DNA of 64,000 nucleotides from Bartonella alsatica (GCF_013388295.1 NZ_CP058235.1:186001-250000), one strand, 5' to 3'. Counted from the stretch's first letter, positions 53,078 to 63,486 are shown. Made by a program: numbers and translations. Notes: generated by a model not told the origin, from the letters alone.

Positions 53078-53983
53078 ATGAAACAATCACTGTTAATTTT
53101 TATTGCAGTAATTGCCATTGGGCTGACAAGTGTCGCACGTGCCGGTAATGACACACTTGAAAAAATAAAAAGAACAGGAGAAATTACCCTAGGTGTTCGT
53201 GAATCATCAGGTCTAGCCTATGCCCTTGGTAATGATAAATATGTAGGTTTCCATACAGAAATGGCAGAGCGTATTATTGACGATATTTCAAAAAAAATTG
53301 GTAAACCGATTAAAATTCGTTATATTCCCATCACATCACAAAATAGAATCCCTCTCTTGAAAAATAATACCTATGATTTTGAATGTGGCTCAACAACAAA
53401 TGATGTTGCCCGTAGTAAAGAAGCTGCATTTGCTTATACCACTTATGTAGAAGAAGTTAGAATTGCCGTAAAGAAAAACTCTAATATTAAATCTCTTGCC
53501 GATTTAAACGGAAAAATAGTCGCTACCACCACCGGTACAACGTCTGTCCGCCTTATCCGTAAAAATAAACGTGCCAAAAATATTCATTTTAAAGTTGTGA
53601 AAGGTAAAGACCACGGAGACAGCTTTTTATTATTAGAATCTGGCCGCGCAGATGCATTTATTATGGATGCTTCAATTCTTGCTGGACATATTGCCAAATC
53701 GAAAAACCCATCCGATTATGTCATCCTTGATACAGTACTTTCAGTCGAACCCATTGCTTGTATGCTCCGATTAAATGACAAAAAATTTGAACAAATAATC
53801 AATGATAGTATCATACGCCAAATTAAAGACGAATCACTTGCAAAACTTTATGATAAATGGTTTATGAAACCAACTCCGCCTACAAATATTATTGTTAACC
53901 TTCCCTTATCTAAAACAACAAAATATGCCTGGGAACATCCAAACAATAAGCCTCGCGAAGAATACTTAGATAATAACCTGTAG
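53078..53983 (+). CDS. gltI: Glutamate/aspartate ABC transporter, solute-binding protein
   Basis: A 301-residue family-3 periplasmic solute-binding protein. Signal peptide MKQSLLIFIAVIAIGLTSV then ARA cleavage. The motif TYDFECGSTTNDVARSKEAAF closely resembles GltI of E. coli, so glutamate and aspartate are the likely ligands. ATG 53078 has GGAGG 5 bases upstream; the frame is open 4 codons earlier. First gene of the import operon, separated from the permeases by a 137-base gap with a hairpin. Confidence 0.92.
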   Translation: MKQSLLIFIAVIAIGLTSVARAGNDTLEKIKRTGEITLGVRESSGLAYALGNDKYVGFHTEMAERIIDDISKKIGKPIKIRYIPITSQNRIPLLKNNTYDFECGSTTNDVARSKEAAFAYTTYVEEVRIAVKKNSNIKSLADLNGKIVATTTGTTSVRLIRKNKRAKNIHFKVVKGKDHGDSFLLLESGRADAFIMDASILAGHIAKSKNPSDYVILDTVLSVEPIACMLRLNDKKFEQIINDSIIRQIKDESLAKLYDKWFMKPTPPTNIIVNLPLSKTTKYAWEHPNNKPREEYLDNNL

Positions 53984-53996
53984 AATTCGAAAAAGG

Positions 53997-54030
53997 ATAA
54001 CCACGTTCTTTGAAAATTGAGTGTGGTTAT
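53997..54030 (+). promoter_or_regulatory. Intergenic hairpin between gltI and the permease genes
   Basis: ATAACCAC (53997-54004) pairs perfectly with GTGGTTAT (54023-54030), leaving an 18-base loop, just after the gltI stop. The run ATTTTAG follows, which is a poor U-run. Such hairpins often protect the binding-protein mRNA or partly terminate, giving more binding protein than permease. This role is inferred from position. Confidence 0.5.
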
Positions 54031-54120
54031 ATTTTAGTTCGTTTTTTTATAAATTCAGCATATTTAAATACGGTTGATTTATTCTACTATTTTACAGATA
54101 CTTAAATTTAGGAAATATTA

Positions 54121-54879
54121 ATGGACTTTTCTTTCCTTTGTAAAGATGATCTTAATCAAACACTCGTGGTTGGATGCTTTGGAACTCCTGGTGTGAATCA
54201 TACCTATTTAGATACGCTACTTGATAGCTTCAAAAATACAGTTATATTATCCGTCTCTTCATTGATCTTAGCTGTATTCTTGGGTATCATTATAGGGACA
54301 ATACGCACTCTACCAAATACTTCCATCAGCCGTTGCTTGTTGCGTACTATTGGAAGTATCTGGGTGGAAATTATGCGTAACATTCCTTTACTTGTACAAG
54401 TGTTTTTATGGTATTTTGTTGTGCCTAAAGTTTATCCACCAGCGATGAACTTTTCACCTATTCTCTTAATAACATGTGCCTTAGGATTTTTTACATCTGC
54501 CCGTATTGCAGAACAAGTTCGCTCTGGTATTGAAGCAATTCCTTCTGGACAACGTTATGCAGCTATGGCACTGGGATTTACAACCTATCAAGTTTATCGC
54601 TATATCATATTACCACGTGCTACGCGCACAATCATGCCTCCGCTTACTTCAGAAGCAATGGGAATTGTGAAAAATTCATCCATAGCATTCGCTGTTTCAC
54701 TAAACGAACTGATGCAATTTCAATACCAAACAATTGAAGAAGTAAGCCATGTTTACGAGAATTATCTCATTGTCACGATTCTTTACATCATTATATCTTT
54801 ATTTATATTCACCATTATGACAATAATTGAGCAAATGCTCAAGATACCTAATTTTCAAACAGAGGAACACAGAATATGA
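54121..54879 (+). CDS. gltJ: Glutamate/aspartate ABC transporter permease (GltJ-like)
   Basis: A 252-residue inner-membrane permease of the polar amino acid family. Several hydrophobic helices; the ABC-docking EAA loop reads EAIPSGQRYAAMALGFTTYQ followed by VYRYIILPRATRTIMPP. The early motif FGTPGVNHTYLDTLLDSFKN fits the N-terminal region of GltJ. It overlaps the next permease by four bases (ATGA), so the pair forms a heterodimeric channel with coupled translation. Confidence 0.92.
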   Translation: MDFSFLCKDDLNQTLVVGCFGTPGVNHTYLDTLLDSFKNTVILSVSSLILAVFLGIIIGTIRTLPNTSISRCLLRTIGSIWVEIMRNIPLLVQVFLWYFVVPKVYPPAMNFSPILLITCALGFFTSARIAEQVRSGIEAIPSGQRYAAMALGFTTYQVYRYIILPRATRTIMPPLTSEAMGIVKNSSIAFAVSLNELMQFQYQTIEEVSHVYENYLIVTILYIIISLFIFTIMTIIEQMLKIPNFQTEEHRI

Positions 54880-55592
54880 TAAATTCCATAACCTCCAAGT
54901 TTGAATTTTTTTCTCCTTTCAATTTTTCAGATTTCGATTTTTCATTTTTTACTTTTGATATATTCTATTCTTATATTCTATCAGGGTTACTCTTTAGTAT
55001 TTTTCTAACTCTTTTTGCAACAATACTAGGACTTATTTTCGGTACACTCTTAGCAATGATGCGGCTTTCTTCTATAAAATTGGTCTCTTGGCTTGCAATA
55101 ATTTATATAACTGCTATGCGCTCAATACCACTTGTTATGGTTATCTTATGGTTTTTTGTACTTCTACCTTTCATAACTGGAACATCAATCGGTGCAAATA
55201 AATCAGCACTCATTACCTTTACCGCATTTGAAACTGCATATTTTGCTGAGATTATGCGCGCCGGTATAAACTCTATTTCACAAGGACAAAAACAGGCAGG
55301 GCAAGCTCTTGGAATGACATATTGGCAAAATATGTACATCGTAATTCTTCCTCAAGCTTTTAGAGACATGTTGCCAATTTTTTTAACACAAGTGATTATT
55401 CTTTTTCAGGACACAACACTTGTTTATGCAATTAGCGGCAATAGCCTCTTGAACGGTTTTGATATTGTTGCTAACAATTTCGGCGTAAAGCAAGAAGCTT
55501 ATGTCTTGGCAGCTATTTTCTATTTTGCTATCTGTTTTACATTGTCGCAGATAGTTTTATATCTACAGAAAAAAATATCCATTATCCGCTAA
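54876..55592 (+). CDS. gltK: Glutamate/aspartate ABC transporter permease (GltK-like)
   Basis: A 238-residue permease, partner of GltJ. EAA loop: [20 protein letters not shown], then [18 protein letters not shown]. The N-terminus (about 30 residues) is very Phe/Ser-rich ([19 protein letters not shown]), which is longer than usual and AT-driven. It lies 10 bases before the ATPase gene. Confidence 0.92.
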   Translation: MINSITSKFEFFSPFNFSDFDFSFFTFDIFYSYILSGLLFSIFLTLFATILGLIFGTLLAMMRLSSIKLVSWLAIIYITAMRSIPLVMVILWFFVLLPFITGTSIGANKSALITFTAFETAYFAEIMRAGINSISQGQKQAGQALGMTYWQNMYIVILPQAFRDMLPIFLTQVIILFQDTTLVYAISGNSLLNGFDIVANNFGVKQEAYVLAAIFYFAICFTLSQIVLYLQKKISIIR

Positions 55593-55602
55593 CAGGAAAA
55601 AA

Positions 55603-56349
55603 ATGTCTACGCATATGATCGAAATAAAAAATGTTTCCAATTGGTATGGTGAAATTAATGTCCTTAAAGATTGCTCTACCAATATTAACAAAGGCGAAGT
55701 CGTTGTAGTTTGTGGGCCCTCAGGCTCAGGAAAATCAACACTTATTAAAACAATTAATGCCCTTGTACCTTTTCAAAAAGGTGAAATTTGGATTAATGGA
55801 GTCCCAGTTCATTCAAAGCAGACAAATCTGTCTAAATTACGTAGTCACGTAGGAATGGTATTTCAACACTTTGAGCTTTTTCCACATTTATCTGTCACAG
55901 AAAATTTAACAATAGCACAAATTAAAGTTCTAAAACGCAGTAAGAAAGAAGCACTTGAACGTGGCTTGTTATATCTTGAACGCGTTGGACTGATTGAACA
56001 TAAAAATAAATACCCTGGTCAACTTTCCGGAGGTCAACAACAACGTGTTGCTATTGCACGTGCATTAACTATGGATCCACTCGTGATGCTTTTTGATGAA
56101 CCCACATCTGCTCTAGATCCTGAAATGGTAGGTGAAGTACTAGATGTTATGATCAGTTTAGCTGAAGAAGGTATGACGATGATTTGTGTAACACACGAAA
56201 TGGGTTTTGCTCAAAAAGTATCAGAGCGTATTATTTTCATGGATCAAGGAAAAATTCTCGAAGATTGTTCATCCGAAGAGTTCTTCTCTGCCCCTCAAGC
56301 CAGAACACCGCGTACACAAGAGTTTTTGTCTAAAATTCTCAGCCATTAA
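55603..56349 (+). CDS. gltL: Glutamate/aspartate ABC transporter ATP-binding protein (GltL-like)
   Basis: A 248-residue ABC ATPase powering the importer. Walker [10 protein letters not shown] (about residues 38-46), Q-loop [11 protein letters not shown], signature LSGGQQQR, Walker [15 protein letters not shown] and the H-loop His in CVTHEMGF are all intact, in contrast to the decayed ndvA. It is the last gene of the operon and convergent with exoR. Confidence 0.94.
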   Translation: MSTHMIEIKNVSNWYGEINVLKDCSTNINKGEVVVVCGPSGSGKSTLIKTINALVPFQKGEIWINGVPVHSKQTNLSKLRSHVGMVFQHFELFPHLSVTENLTIAQIKVLKRSKKEALERGLLYLERVGLIEHKNKYPGQLSGGQQQRVAIARALTMDPLVMLFDEPTSALDPEMVGEVLDVMISLAEEGMTMICVTHEMGFAQKVSERIIFMDQGKILEDCSSEEFFSAPQARTPRTQEFLSKILSH

Positions 56350-56447
56350 TCATTACATGATGAAGACAAAAATTTTTCTCTCTTTAAACTCGAATAAGAG
56401 GTAAAATTTTGTTATTAAGAAATCCACGAAACGTTGTAATAATATAT

Positions 56448-57239
56448 TCAGAAACTATTATTTTTTAGAATATCATCAACCAGAGACATTGCCTTACGTC
56501 GTTCAAATTCATCACAAATGTTAAAAGCACGCTTTTGTAGAGGATAAATCCAATTACGATCTTTTGCATTAGCTTTTTCATAGGCCGCAGTTAACATCGC
56601 GACACCGCGAATTGTTTTTCCTGCCTGAAAAAGCATATTTCCAAGCATTGCTTGAGCAGGAGGATTTCCTTTCCTTGCTGAAAGTTGAAACCACCGTGCT
56701 GCCTGTACAAGGTTTTTTTCTCTTCCCTCTCCTTTTAAAAATATTTTTCCTAGTTGATACTGAGCTTTAGGATTTCCATAATTCACCGCAGCTTGCATAT
56801 AAAGATTAGCAGCATAAAAAGAATTAGGTTTTACGGGTGATTGAGGAATACCTTTTTTTATATATCCTGCAAGTTTAACCAACGCATCAGAAACATAACT
56901 TTCACTCTCTGAGCCAAGATCAGCACCTTTTTCAACGACATATGCAAAAAAATTATATGCTTTATAATCATCTTTAGGTACACCATCACCATCTGCATAG
57001 ATATGGCCAAGTTTCCAATTCGCACCAATATGCCCCATACTAGCTGCACAACGTAATGCTGAAATAGCCAGATTTATTTGCCCATTTTTATAAGCAGACA
57101 TACCACGTTTCAAAAAATAAAATGAATTATCAGCAGCATTCTTCGAGCTATTTATATCTATTCCATAAGCAGCAGAAAAAGATCCTCCCCAAATAATAAT
57201 AATTGCGGCTCTTTTTAATACCTTAAATATGTTTACCAT
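56448..57239 (-). CDS. exoR: ExoR-like Sel1-repeat periplasmic regulator
   Basis: A 263-residue exported protein with Sel1-type repeats. Signal peptide about residues 1-26 (AAIIIIWGGSFSAAYG). Repeat-like segments: ANWKLGHIYADGDGVPKDD, KAQYQLGKIFLKGEG and AQAMLGNMLFQAGKTIRG; the last closely resembles Sinorhizobium ExoR. In rhizobia ExoR is the periplasmic inhibitor of the ExoS-ChvI two-component system; the Bartonella counterpart is called BatS-BatR. By homology it may control that pH-responsive virulence regulator. AAGGGGGGA 8 bases before the ATG is a strong ribosome binding site. It stands alone, downstream of valS. Confidence 0.85.
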   Translation of the reverse strand: MVNIFKVLKRAAIIIIWGGSFSAAYGIDINSSKNAADNSFYFLKRGMSAYKNGQINLAISALRCAASMGHIGANWKLGHIYADGDGVPKDDYKAYNFFAYVVEKGADLGSESESYVSDALVKLAGYIKKGIPQSPVKPNSFYAANLYMQAAVNYGNPKAQYQLGKIFLKGEGREKNLVQAARWFQLSARKGNPPAQAMLGNMLFQAGKTIRGVAMLTAAYEKANAKDRNWIYPLQKRAFNICDEFERRKAMSLVDDILKNNSF

Positions 57240-57498
57240 CTAAAAATCCCCCCCTTATCTCAGTTTTATGATTACATGTACTCCAAATTTCTTTATATAC
57301 ACTGGAAATTTTCTTTTCAGTAAGAGAGAAAAAAATATTTTAAAACTAGTATTTTAACAAAAAAGGCAAATAAATAGAAATCGCCCCAAATATCTAATTA
57401 AAAGAATGTCTTACTTTTGTATACAAGAACTTAATTTTTAAGCATAAATGAGCAGTACAATAATATAAAGTCTCCACGAAAGAAGTAAAAAGTCGAAA

Positions 57499-60222
57499 TC
57501 ACGCCAATCTCTCTAAAGCAACAGATATTTTCTTCTGTACCGCACGCAATTCTATAATTCTGTTACGTTCAATCTCAATAATTTCAGATTTTGCATTTGC
57601 GATAAAGTTAGGATTGTTTAGTTTAAGCAATATTTTTTTAATATCCTGCTCAATTTTACTAACATTTTTCATTAAACGAGCGCGTTCAACTTCCAAATCA
57701 ATCAACTGCTCCAATGGTAAACAAAAAACCGCCTCTCCCACAATCATTTGTGCCGAAACAACTGGAACTCTATCAGAGAAATCAATAGATTCAATACGCG
57801 CCAACTTTTTAAGAAGAGTATCATAAAGTTTCACACGCTTTTGCGTTAATTCTCCACCTTCTACAATAACAAGAGGTGCTAGCGTACCAGCTGGAATATT
57901 CATCTCAAAACGCACAGATCGAATCTCACTGACAACATCAATAAGCCAATTAATATCAGAGGCAGCTTTTTCATCTACAAATATTTCCTCTGGCCATGAT
58001 ACCAATGCCAGCATATCCTCACGCTTCATACCTGGCGTTTCTGTAAGAGACCACAACTCCTCCGTCATATGAGGCATAAAAGGATGAAGAAGTTTATAAA
58101 CTACATCCAAAACAAAAGCAGTACATGCCTGAGTCTCATTTTTAGCATCCTCATTGGAATCTTGAAATATCGGTTTGAGAAGCTCCAAATACCAATCACA
58201 TAATATATTCCAAATAAAGCGGTAGAGTACGCTAGCAGACTCATTAAACTTATAATTTTCAATGCCAACAGTCACTGCCGAAATAGTTTTAGATAACTCT
58301 GTTAAAATCCAACGATTAAGCGTAAGCTTTGCTTTTTCTGGCTTAAAAGCTGGATCATGTTTAACACCATTCATCTGTGCAAAGCGGGTGGCATTCCATA
58401 ATTTCGTAGCAAAATTACGATAGCCTGCAACACGGGAAGGGTCCAGTTTAACATCACGACCTTGTGCTGCCATAACAGCCAAAGTAAAACGGAGTGCATC
58501 TGCACTATATTTTTCAATGAGCTCCAATGGGTTAATAATATTTCCCTTCGATTTTGACATCTTTGCTCCCTTCTGATCTCGAACGAGAGCGTGCACATAA
58601 ACCGTTGGGAAGGGAACCTCACCCATAAAGTGAAGTCCCATCATCATCATACGAGCAACCCAGAAAAAAATAATATCAAAACCTGTAACAGATAGAGATG
58701 TTGGATAAAAAGTAGCTAATTCAGGTGTTTTGTTTGGCCAACCTAGTGTTGAAAAAGGCCAAAGTGCGGATGAAAACCATGTATCCAAAACATCTTGATC
58801 ACGGGTTAATTCCACCACTCTACCATAATGGGAGAGAGCCGAAGCTAAAGCTTCTTCTTCACTTTTTTCAACAAAAATCTTGCCATCAGGACCATACCAA
58901 GCCGGTATCTGGTGCCCCCACCATAATTGACGTGAAATGCACCAAGGTTGAATATTTTGCATCCAATTGAAATAAGTTTTCTCCCAACTATCAGGAACAA
59001 ATCGCGTTTTCCCTTGATGAACAGCCTCTATCGCTGGTTTTGCTAACTCTGCAGCATGAACATACCACTGATCTGTCAAGAATGGTTCAATAGGCACCCC
59101 GCTGCGATCCCCATGAGGAACAGTATGTGGATGATCTTCAACAGCTGCTAAATATCCTCTCTCTTCCAACAAAGAAACAATCCGATTGCGTGCAAAAAAA
59201 CGATCACATTGATCTAAATTTTCTACTAATAGGTTTAATCCATCGGATAAAGTTAAACCATCGAAAAATGCTTCATTCTCACGGAGAAAAATCTCAGCTT
59301 TTTCTGTAAAAATATTAATTAAACGTAGATTATTGCGCTGCCCTACTTCAAAATCATTAAAATCATGTGCTGGGGTAATTTTTACAGCACCACTCCCCTC
59401 ATCAGGATTTGCATAAGTATCACCAACAATTAATAATCTACGTTCAACAAGCGGTAAAAGAGCATTTTGACCTATAAGATCTTTATAACGATCATCTTCA
59501 GGATTAACCGCAATTCCTGTATCACCAAGCATTGTTTCTGGGCGTGTTGTTGCAACCGTTATAAAAGTTGTAGCATCATTTGGATCAAAAATTTTACCTT
59601 CAAGTGGATATCTAAAGTGCCACAAATAGCCTTTGATTTCTCTTTGCTCAACTTCAAGATCCGAAATAGCCGTTAATAATTTTGGATCCCAATTAACGAG
59701 ACGTTTATCCTTATATATCAACCCTTGCTTATAAAGCGTGACAAAAACTTCGCGAACAGCTTGAGATAACCCTTCATCCATTGTAAACCGCTCACGCGAC
59801 CAATCACACGAAATACCAAGACGGCGCAACTGATTCGCAATAATTCCTCCAGTTTCGTAACGCCATTCCCAAATACGCTCAACAAATTTTTCTCTACCCA
59901 TTTCTTGACGCGTTGGCTCTTGTCGCTCTGCAAGTTGACGCTCAACAATCATTTGCGTTGCAATTCCTGCATGATCCATACCAGGCTGCCACAACACATT
60001 TTTGCCACGCATCCGCTGAAACCTGACTACAATGTCTTGAATTGTTGTATTAAGTGCGTGGCCCATATGAAGTGAGCCCGTAACATTGGGAGGTGGAAGC
60101 ATAACACAAAAAGGTTCTGCATCACTTTTTGCACCCGCTCCCGCTTCAAAAGCACCACGAGCCTCCCACCTCTTTGCAACCCGTTGCTCTATAGAAGCAG
60201 CATCATAGTTTTTTTCTAACAT
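57499..60222 (-). CDS. valS: Valyl-tRNA synthetase
   Basis: A 907-residue class I synthetase for tRNA-Val. The HIGH motif is PNVTGSLHMGHALN (about residues 45-58), KMSKS is AKMSKSKGN, and the editing domain has TTRPETMLGDTG. The C-terminal coiled coil (LEVERARLMKNVSKIEQDIKK) contacts the tRNA. The frame opens at GTG 60231; ATG 60222 with GGGTGAG upstream is the better start. It follows the popZ-like gene by about 157 bases. In rhizobia exoR, valS and popZ are also neighbours. Confidence 0.95.
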   Translation of the reverse strand: MLEKNYDAASIEQRVAKRWEARGAFEAGAGAKSDAEPFCVMLPPPNVTGSLHMGHALNTTIQDIVVRFQRMRGKNVLWQPGMDHAGIATQMIVERQLAERQEPTRQEMGREKFVERIWEWRYETGGIIANQLRRLGISCDWSRERFTMDEGLSQAVREVFVTLYKQGLIYKDKRLVNWDPKLLTAISDLEVEQREIKGYLWHFRYPLEGKIFDPNDATTFITVATTRPETMLGDTGIAVNPEDDRYKDLIGQNALLPLVERRLLIVGDTYANPDEGSGAVKITPAHDFNDFEVGQRNNLRLINIFTEKAEIFLRENEAFFDGLTLSDGLNLLVENLDQCDRFFARNRIVSLLEERGYLAAVEDHPHTVPHGDRSGVPIEPFLTDQWYVHAAELAKPAIEAVHQGKTRFVPDSWEKTYFNWMQNIQPWCISRQLWWGHQIPAWYGPDGKIFVEKSEEEALASALSHYGRVVELTRDQDVLDTWFSSALWPFSTLGWPNKTPELATFYPTSLSVTGFDIIFFWVARMMMMGLHFMGEVPFPTVYVHALVRDQKGAKMSKSKGNIINPLELIEKYSADALRFTLAVMAAQGRDVKLDPSRVAGYRNFATKLWNATRFAQMNGVKHDPAFKPEKAKLTLNRWILTELSKTISAVTVGIENYKFNESASVLYRFIWNILCDWYLELLKPIFQDSNEDAKNETQACTAFVLDVVYKLLHPFMPHMTEELWSLTETPGMKREDMLALVSWPEEIFVDEKAASDINWLIDVVSEIRSVRFEMNIPAGTLAPLVIVEGGELTQKRVKLYDTLLKKLARIESIDFSDRVPVVSAQMIVGEAVFCLPLEQLIDLEVERARLMKNVSKIEQDIKKILLKLNNPNFIANAKSEIIEIERNRIIELRAVQKKISVALERLA

Positions 60223-60379
60223 TCTACTCACCCATAACGCCGCTGAAAATTAATATATGATCTAAAACGCGATCATACTATCCTACAAGGCCTACTTATT
60301 CACAGTACACCTGCAAAGCTGTAAACAAAATTCTTATAAAATAAAATGAAAATTGAAAAAAGCAATAAAAAGCAAATAG

Positions 60380-60943
60380 TTAAGATGATTTCTTAATTGC
60401 CTTGACAATCTCTTCACGTAAAATTTTCTCAAGCAAAACAGGCAATTTACCCTGTAACCACTCTGCTACAGCTGGACGCAAGACATCCTTTGCAATCTTC
60501 TCAGCAGAAGAAATACAATATTCAGATAACTCCACATGACCAACCTCTATATTCTCCGACTGGGAGAAATGTGCCTTATCACTATATTCTTTTGTTTTAT
60601 GAACAGAACTCTGCTCTTCAAAAGAAAGCTTTACCTTTTGCATATCTACACCAACTGCATTATTTTCTGCTTCTATATTCTCTTTTTGCGTTAAAGAAAA
60701 ATCCTGTTTCTCAGAAGAAAGGCCAATACGATCAGCTAAAGCTTTCATTGCATCATCAACTGATAAGGTTGTATCATAAGCTCCCTCTGACGCTGCTGCT
60801 GAATGATCCGCAGAAGCATTCACTGCTACACCGCCATTTAAAAAGTGATCAGGTTGAACCGAATTTTCTTCGATTATTTCACGAATAGATGTCAAAATTT
60901 CATCCATACTCGGTTCACGTAATACGCTTGAACTCTGTACCAT
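60380..60943 (-). CDS. popZ: PopZ-like polar organising protein (DUF2497)
   Basis: A 187-residue protein with the two conserved ends of the PopZ/DUF2497 family. The N-terminal helix EPSMDEILTSIREIIEEN and the C-terminal oligomerisation region LRPAVAEWLQGKLPVLLEKI are separated by a low-complexity, acidic, probably disordered middle. In Caulobacter and Agrobacterium PopZ self-assembles at a cell pole and tethers the ParB-parS complex. The function here is inferred from the ends and the neighbour valS. Confidence 0.82.
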   Translation of the reverse strand: MVQSSSVLREPSMDEILTSIREIIEENSVQPDHFLNGGVAVNASADHSAAASEGAYDTTLSVDDAMKALADRIGLSSEKQDFSLTQKENIEAENNAVGVDMQKVKLSFEEQSSVHKTKEYSDKAHFSQSENIEVGHVELSEYCISSAEKIAKDVLRPAVAEWLQGKLPVLLEKILREEIVKAIKKSS

Positions 60944-61167
60944 ACTTTAAAACCTCTCAATGATGCAACAACAAACAGAATCATTCTTTAGTGTAAGCAA
61001 AAGAATAATAAGATCAACATGCTTCCCTCTATATTTCCAAACACAAACGTCGTGAAGAGGGCACTACACACAACTTTTTTATTTATGAAATGCTCTATTT
61101 TCCAACATGTTCAATTCTGGATCTACTAATCTTTTAAAGATCGACATTATTTGCAGATTAATATGCA

Positions 61168-62484
61168 CTATCGAATATATTTAATCGTTTTTAGACCTAA
61201 ATAATCTGCAGTCAATTTACCAATAGAAGATTGAACACTATAGCTCGCAACAACAGCATTACATTCTGCCATCGCAAGTGCAATTTGAGCATTAATTAAC
61301 TGAGTTCGAGAATTTAAAACATCCAATGTCGTAGCCTGCCCTACCCGATTTTCTTGAACACGACCTTTAAGAGCAATTTCAGCAGCACGAACACTCTCAC
61401 GATACGCGACAACAGACGTACGCGCACCCTCTAACTGAAACCAAGCAGAAGTAAGTGCCTGTCTTATCTTACTATGAGCTAAATTAAGCTGAAGATGAGC
61501 CTGCTCAAGTTGTTCCTTGGATTGTCGAATCTGAGCAGATGCACGCCCACCTTCAAAAATTGGAACACTCACTGACACCCCTATTGATTTAGAAACTCCC
61601 TCTTCCCCAGCACCACTGTAAATCTGATTATAAGATGCTGCTGCAGAAAGATCAACTTTAGGAAGCAATGCTCCTTCTTTTGCCTTTACATTGTAACGGC
61701 TAGCATCAACCAAATATTTTGCATAAAGAATTGCCGGATGTAGTGCAACACTCATCTGATAAGCAGCATCAAGATTGATCGGTAAATCTTTTGCCACAGG
61801 TGGATGTATTAATTTTTCAGGATCAGAACCAATAACTTGCCTATAAACTGCCTCCGCTGATTTTACATCAGCACGTGCCCGACTAAGTTCTGAAATAGCC
61901 ACAGATCGCGCAGCTTGTGCTTGAGAAAGATCAACACGCCCTCCTTCTCCCACATCAAATTTTGCTTTATTCGAACGAACTTGTTCTTCAAGAGCAGCCA
62001 AATTTTCTCTACGAAGATCAGCAATACGACGTGCTTGATATACATTCGCATAGGCTGTTACAGTGTCAAGAAACGTATTTTGCTCAACATTACGAAGATA
62101 TTCACGCTGTGCTTTCAACTTAACCTGTGCTGAAGAAAACATATTTTGGGTGCTAAATCCGTCAAATAATCTTTGATTTAACTTTATCCCTATGGCACCA
62201 GAAGTAGTATAGGGACCCCTCATGGGTTTACTCCGTCCATAGCTTCCAATACCTTCAATTTGTGGCAATAACCCAGACCGTACAATAACCACATCATCAC
62301 TTGATATACGCACCGCAGCACGTTCACTATTTAATTCAGCATTGTGTATATAAGCTTTCGCAAAAGCATCCATCAATGTTTCAGCACAAACCGATCCTGA
62401 TAGTAAAACATTCAGAACCAGAAACAAACACACCTGAAATTTCTTGTTTATTTTAAACACAATACCCACAACAACAAACCCCAC
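61168..62484 (-). CDS. tolC: TolC-family outer membrane efflux protein
   Basis: A 438-residue TolC-type protein with a signal sequence (VCLFLVLNVLLSGSVCA) and two outer-membrane efflux domains. It has repeated long helical segments and motifs such as FDVGEGGRVDLSQAQAARS and NRVGQATTLDVLNSRTQL. As a trimer it forms the outer-membrane channel for drug pumps and type I secretion. The frame begins at a GTG at 62484; another GTG eight codons later (62460) gives a more standard signal peptide, so the start is uncertain. It lies between the pcm-like gene and popZ, a common alphaproteobacterial order. Confidence 0.92.
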   Translation of the reverse strand: MGFVVVGIVFKINKKFQVCLFLVLNVLLSGSVCAETLMDAFAKAYIHNAELNSERAAVRISSDDVVIVRSGLLPQIEGIGSYGRSKPMRGPYTTSGAIGIKLNQRLFDGFSTQNMFSSAQVKLKAQREYLRNVEQNTFLDTVTAYANVYQARRIADLRRENLAALEEQVRSNKAKFDVGEGGRVDLSQAQAARSVAISELSRARADVKSAEAVYRQVIGSDPEKLIHPPVAKDLPINLDAAYQMSVALHPAILYAKYLVDASRYNVKAKEGALLPKVDLSAAASYNQIYSGAGEEGVSKSIGVSVSVPIFEGGRASAQIRQSKEQLEQAHLQLNLAHSKIRQALTSAWFQLEGARTSVVAYRESVRAAEIALKGRVQENRVGQATTLDVLNSRTQLINAQIALAMAECNAVVASYSVQSSIGKLTADYLGLKTIKYIR

Positions 62485-62524
62485 ATTAATTTAAATTATC
62501 TTTTATTTACAAACAAAACAAACA

Positions 62525-63199
62525 CTAAAATATAAAATCAGGTGTTTTTAAAAAACTAGGAAGAGGTTTTACAGCGAGATTAAAAGCACGACGCGCCGCA
62601 ATAATCTTATCTTCTTTTACATAGATTCGCGCAACACCGGAATTACCGCACCCCTCAACCACAACAAGACGTCCGTGGTTTTTCATTTGATCAAAGAGAC
62701 TTTCGGGAATAAAATCGACAGCTCCCTCGATAAAAATCAAATCATAAGGCCCCTCAACAGCATATCCCTTCTCTAAAGGTCCATGAATTACAATCACATT
62801 GTCATATTGATTACGCTTTAAAGTCTCAGTAGCTTGTTCCGAAAGAGCTTTATGACTTTCTAACGCAATCACAGACCTTGCAAGTTTTGAAAGCAATGCT
62901 GCACAATAACCACTATTAGTCCCAACATCCAAAACGATATCCGATGATTTTACAGCCGCAAGCTGTAGCAATTTTGCCAAAGAAGCAGGCCCCATCGAAT
63001 AGTAAGCAGGTAATCCATTTTGCGCTGGCCATACAATAATATCGGTATCGACATAACTTAAAGATTTCATATCGGAAGATATAAAATCTTCACGAGGTAC
63101 CATTAAAAACGCTTCAAGAACTGATAAATCCGTTACATCTACTGTACGAATTTGATTATCAACCATTTTGCGGCGAAGCTCTGCAAAATCTGCAACCAT
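62525..63199 (-). CDS. pcm: Protein-L-isoaspartate O-methyltransferase family protein
   Basis: A 224-residue SAM-dependent methyltransferase of the Pcm family, which repairs isoaspartyl residues. SAM motif I is VLDVGTNSGYCAALLSKLA; in the usual Pcm the motif is GTGSGY, so Thr/Asn variation is seen here. The N-terminal RRKMVDNQIRT and VLEAFLMVPREDF are the family start. The frame is open to ATG 63220, but ATG 63199 has AAAAGGG 5 bases upstream and is preferred. Many tolC-adjacent rhizobial homologues are annotated the same way, and repair activity is not certain. Confidence 0.85.
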   Translation of the reverse strand: MVADFAELRRKMVDNQIRTVDVTDLSVLEAFLMVPREDFISSDMKSLSYVDTDIIVWPAQNGLPAYYSMGPASLAKLLQLAAVKSSDIVLDVGTNSGYCAALLSKLARSVIALESHKALSEQATETLKRNQYDNVIVIHGPLEKGYAVEGPYDLIFIEGAVDFIPESLFDQMKNHGRLVVVEGCGNSGVARIYVKEDKIIAARRAFNLAVKPLPSFLKTPDFIF

Positions 63200-63412
63200 C
63201 ACAACCCTTTTCTCCCGCATACAATCAAAAACTACAACAAAACGACGAGAATGAGAACTTAAAATACCTTATTGTGGATGTTACAAAAAAGCATATTATA
63301 ACAAACAATTAGATTCTAGCCGCATTACTTTTTATAATAAAGCGCTTTATCGTGAAGGAAAATCTTTTATTTTCGCATATCACCCTTAAAAGCCATTTTG
63401 TTTAAAATCGGC

Positions 63413-63486
63413 TGGAGGCCTCGCCCGGAATCGAACCGGGATACAAGGATTTGCAGTCCTCTGCGTAACCATTCCGCCACGAGGCC
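63413..63486 (-). tRNA. tRNA-Cys (anticodon GCA)
   Basis: A 74-base cloverleaf with encoded CCA. The acceptor stem GGCCTCG pairs with CGAGGCC, with discriminator T (U73), the identity base of tRNA-Cys. The anticodon loop CTGCAAA carries GCA, and the T-arm CCCGG-TTCGATT-CCGGG is perfect. Confidence 0.97.
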
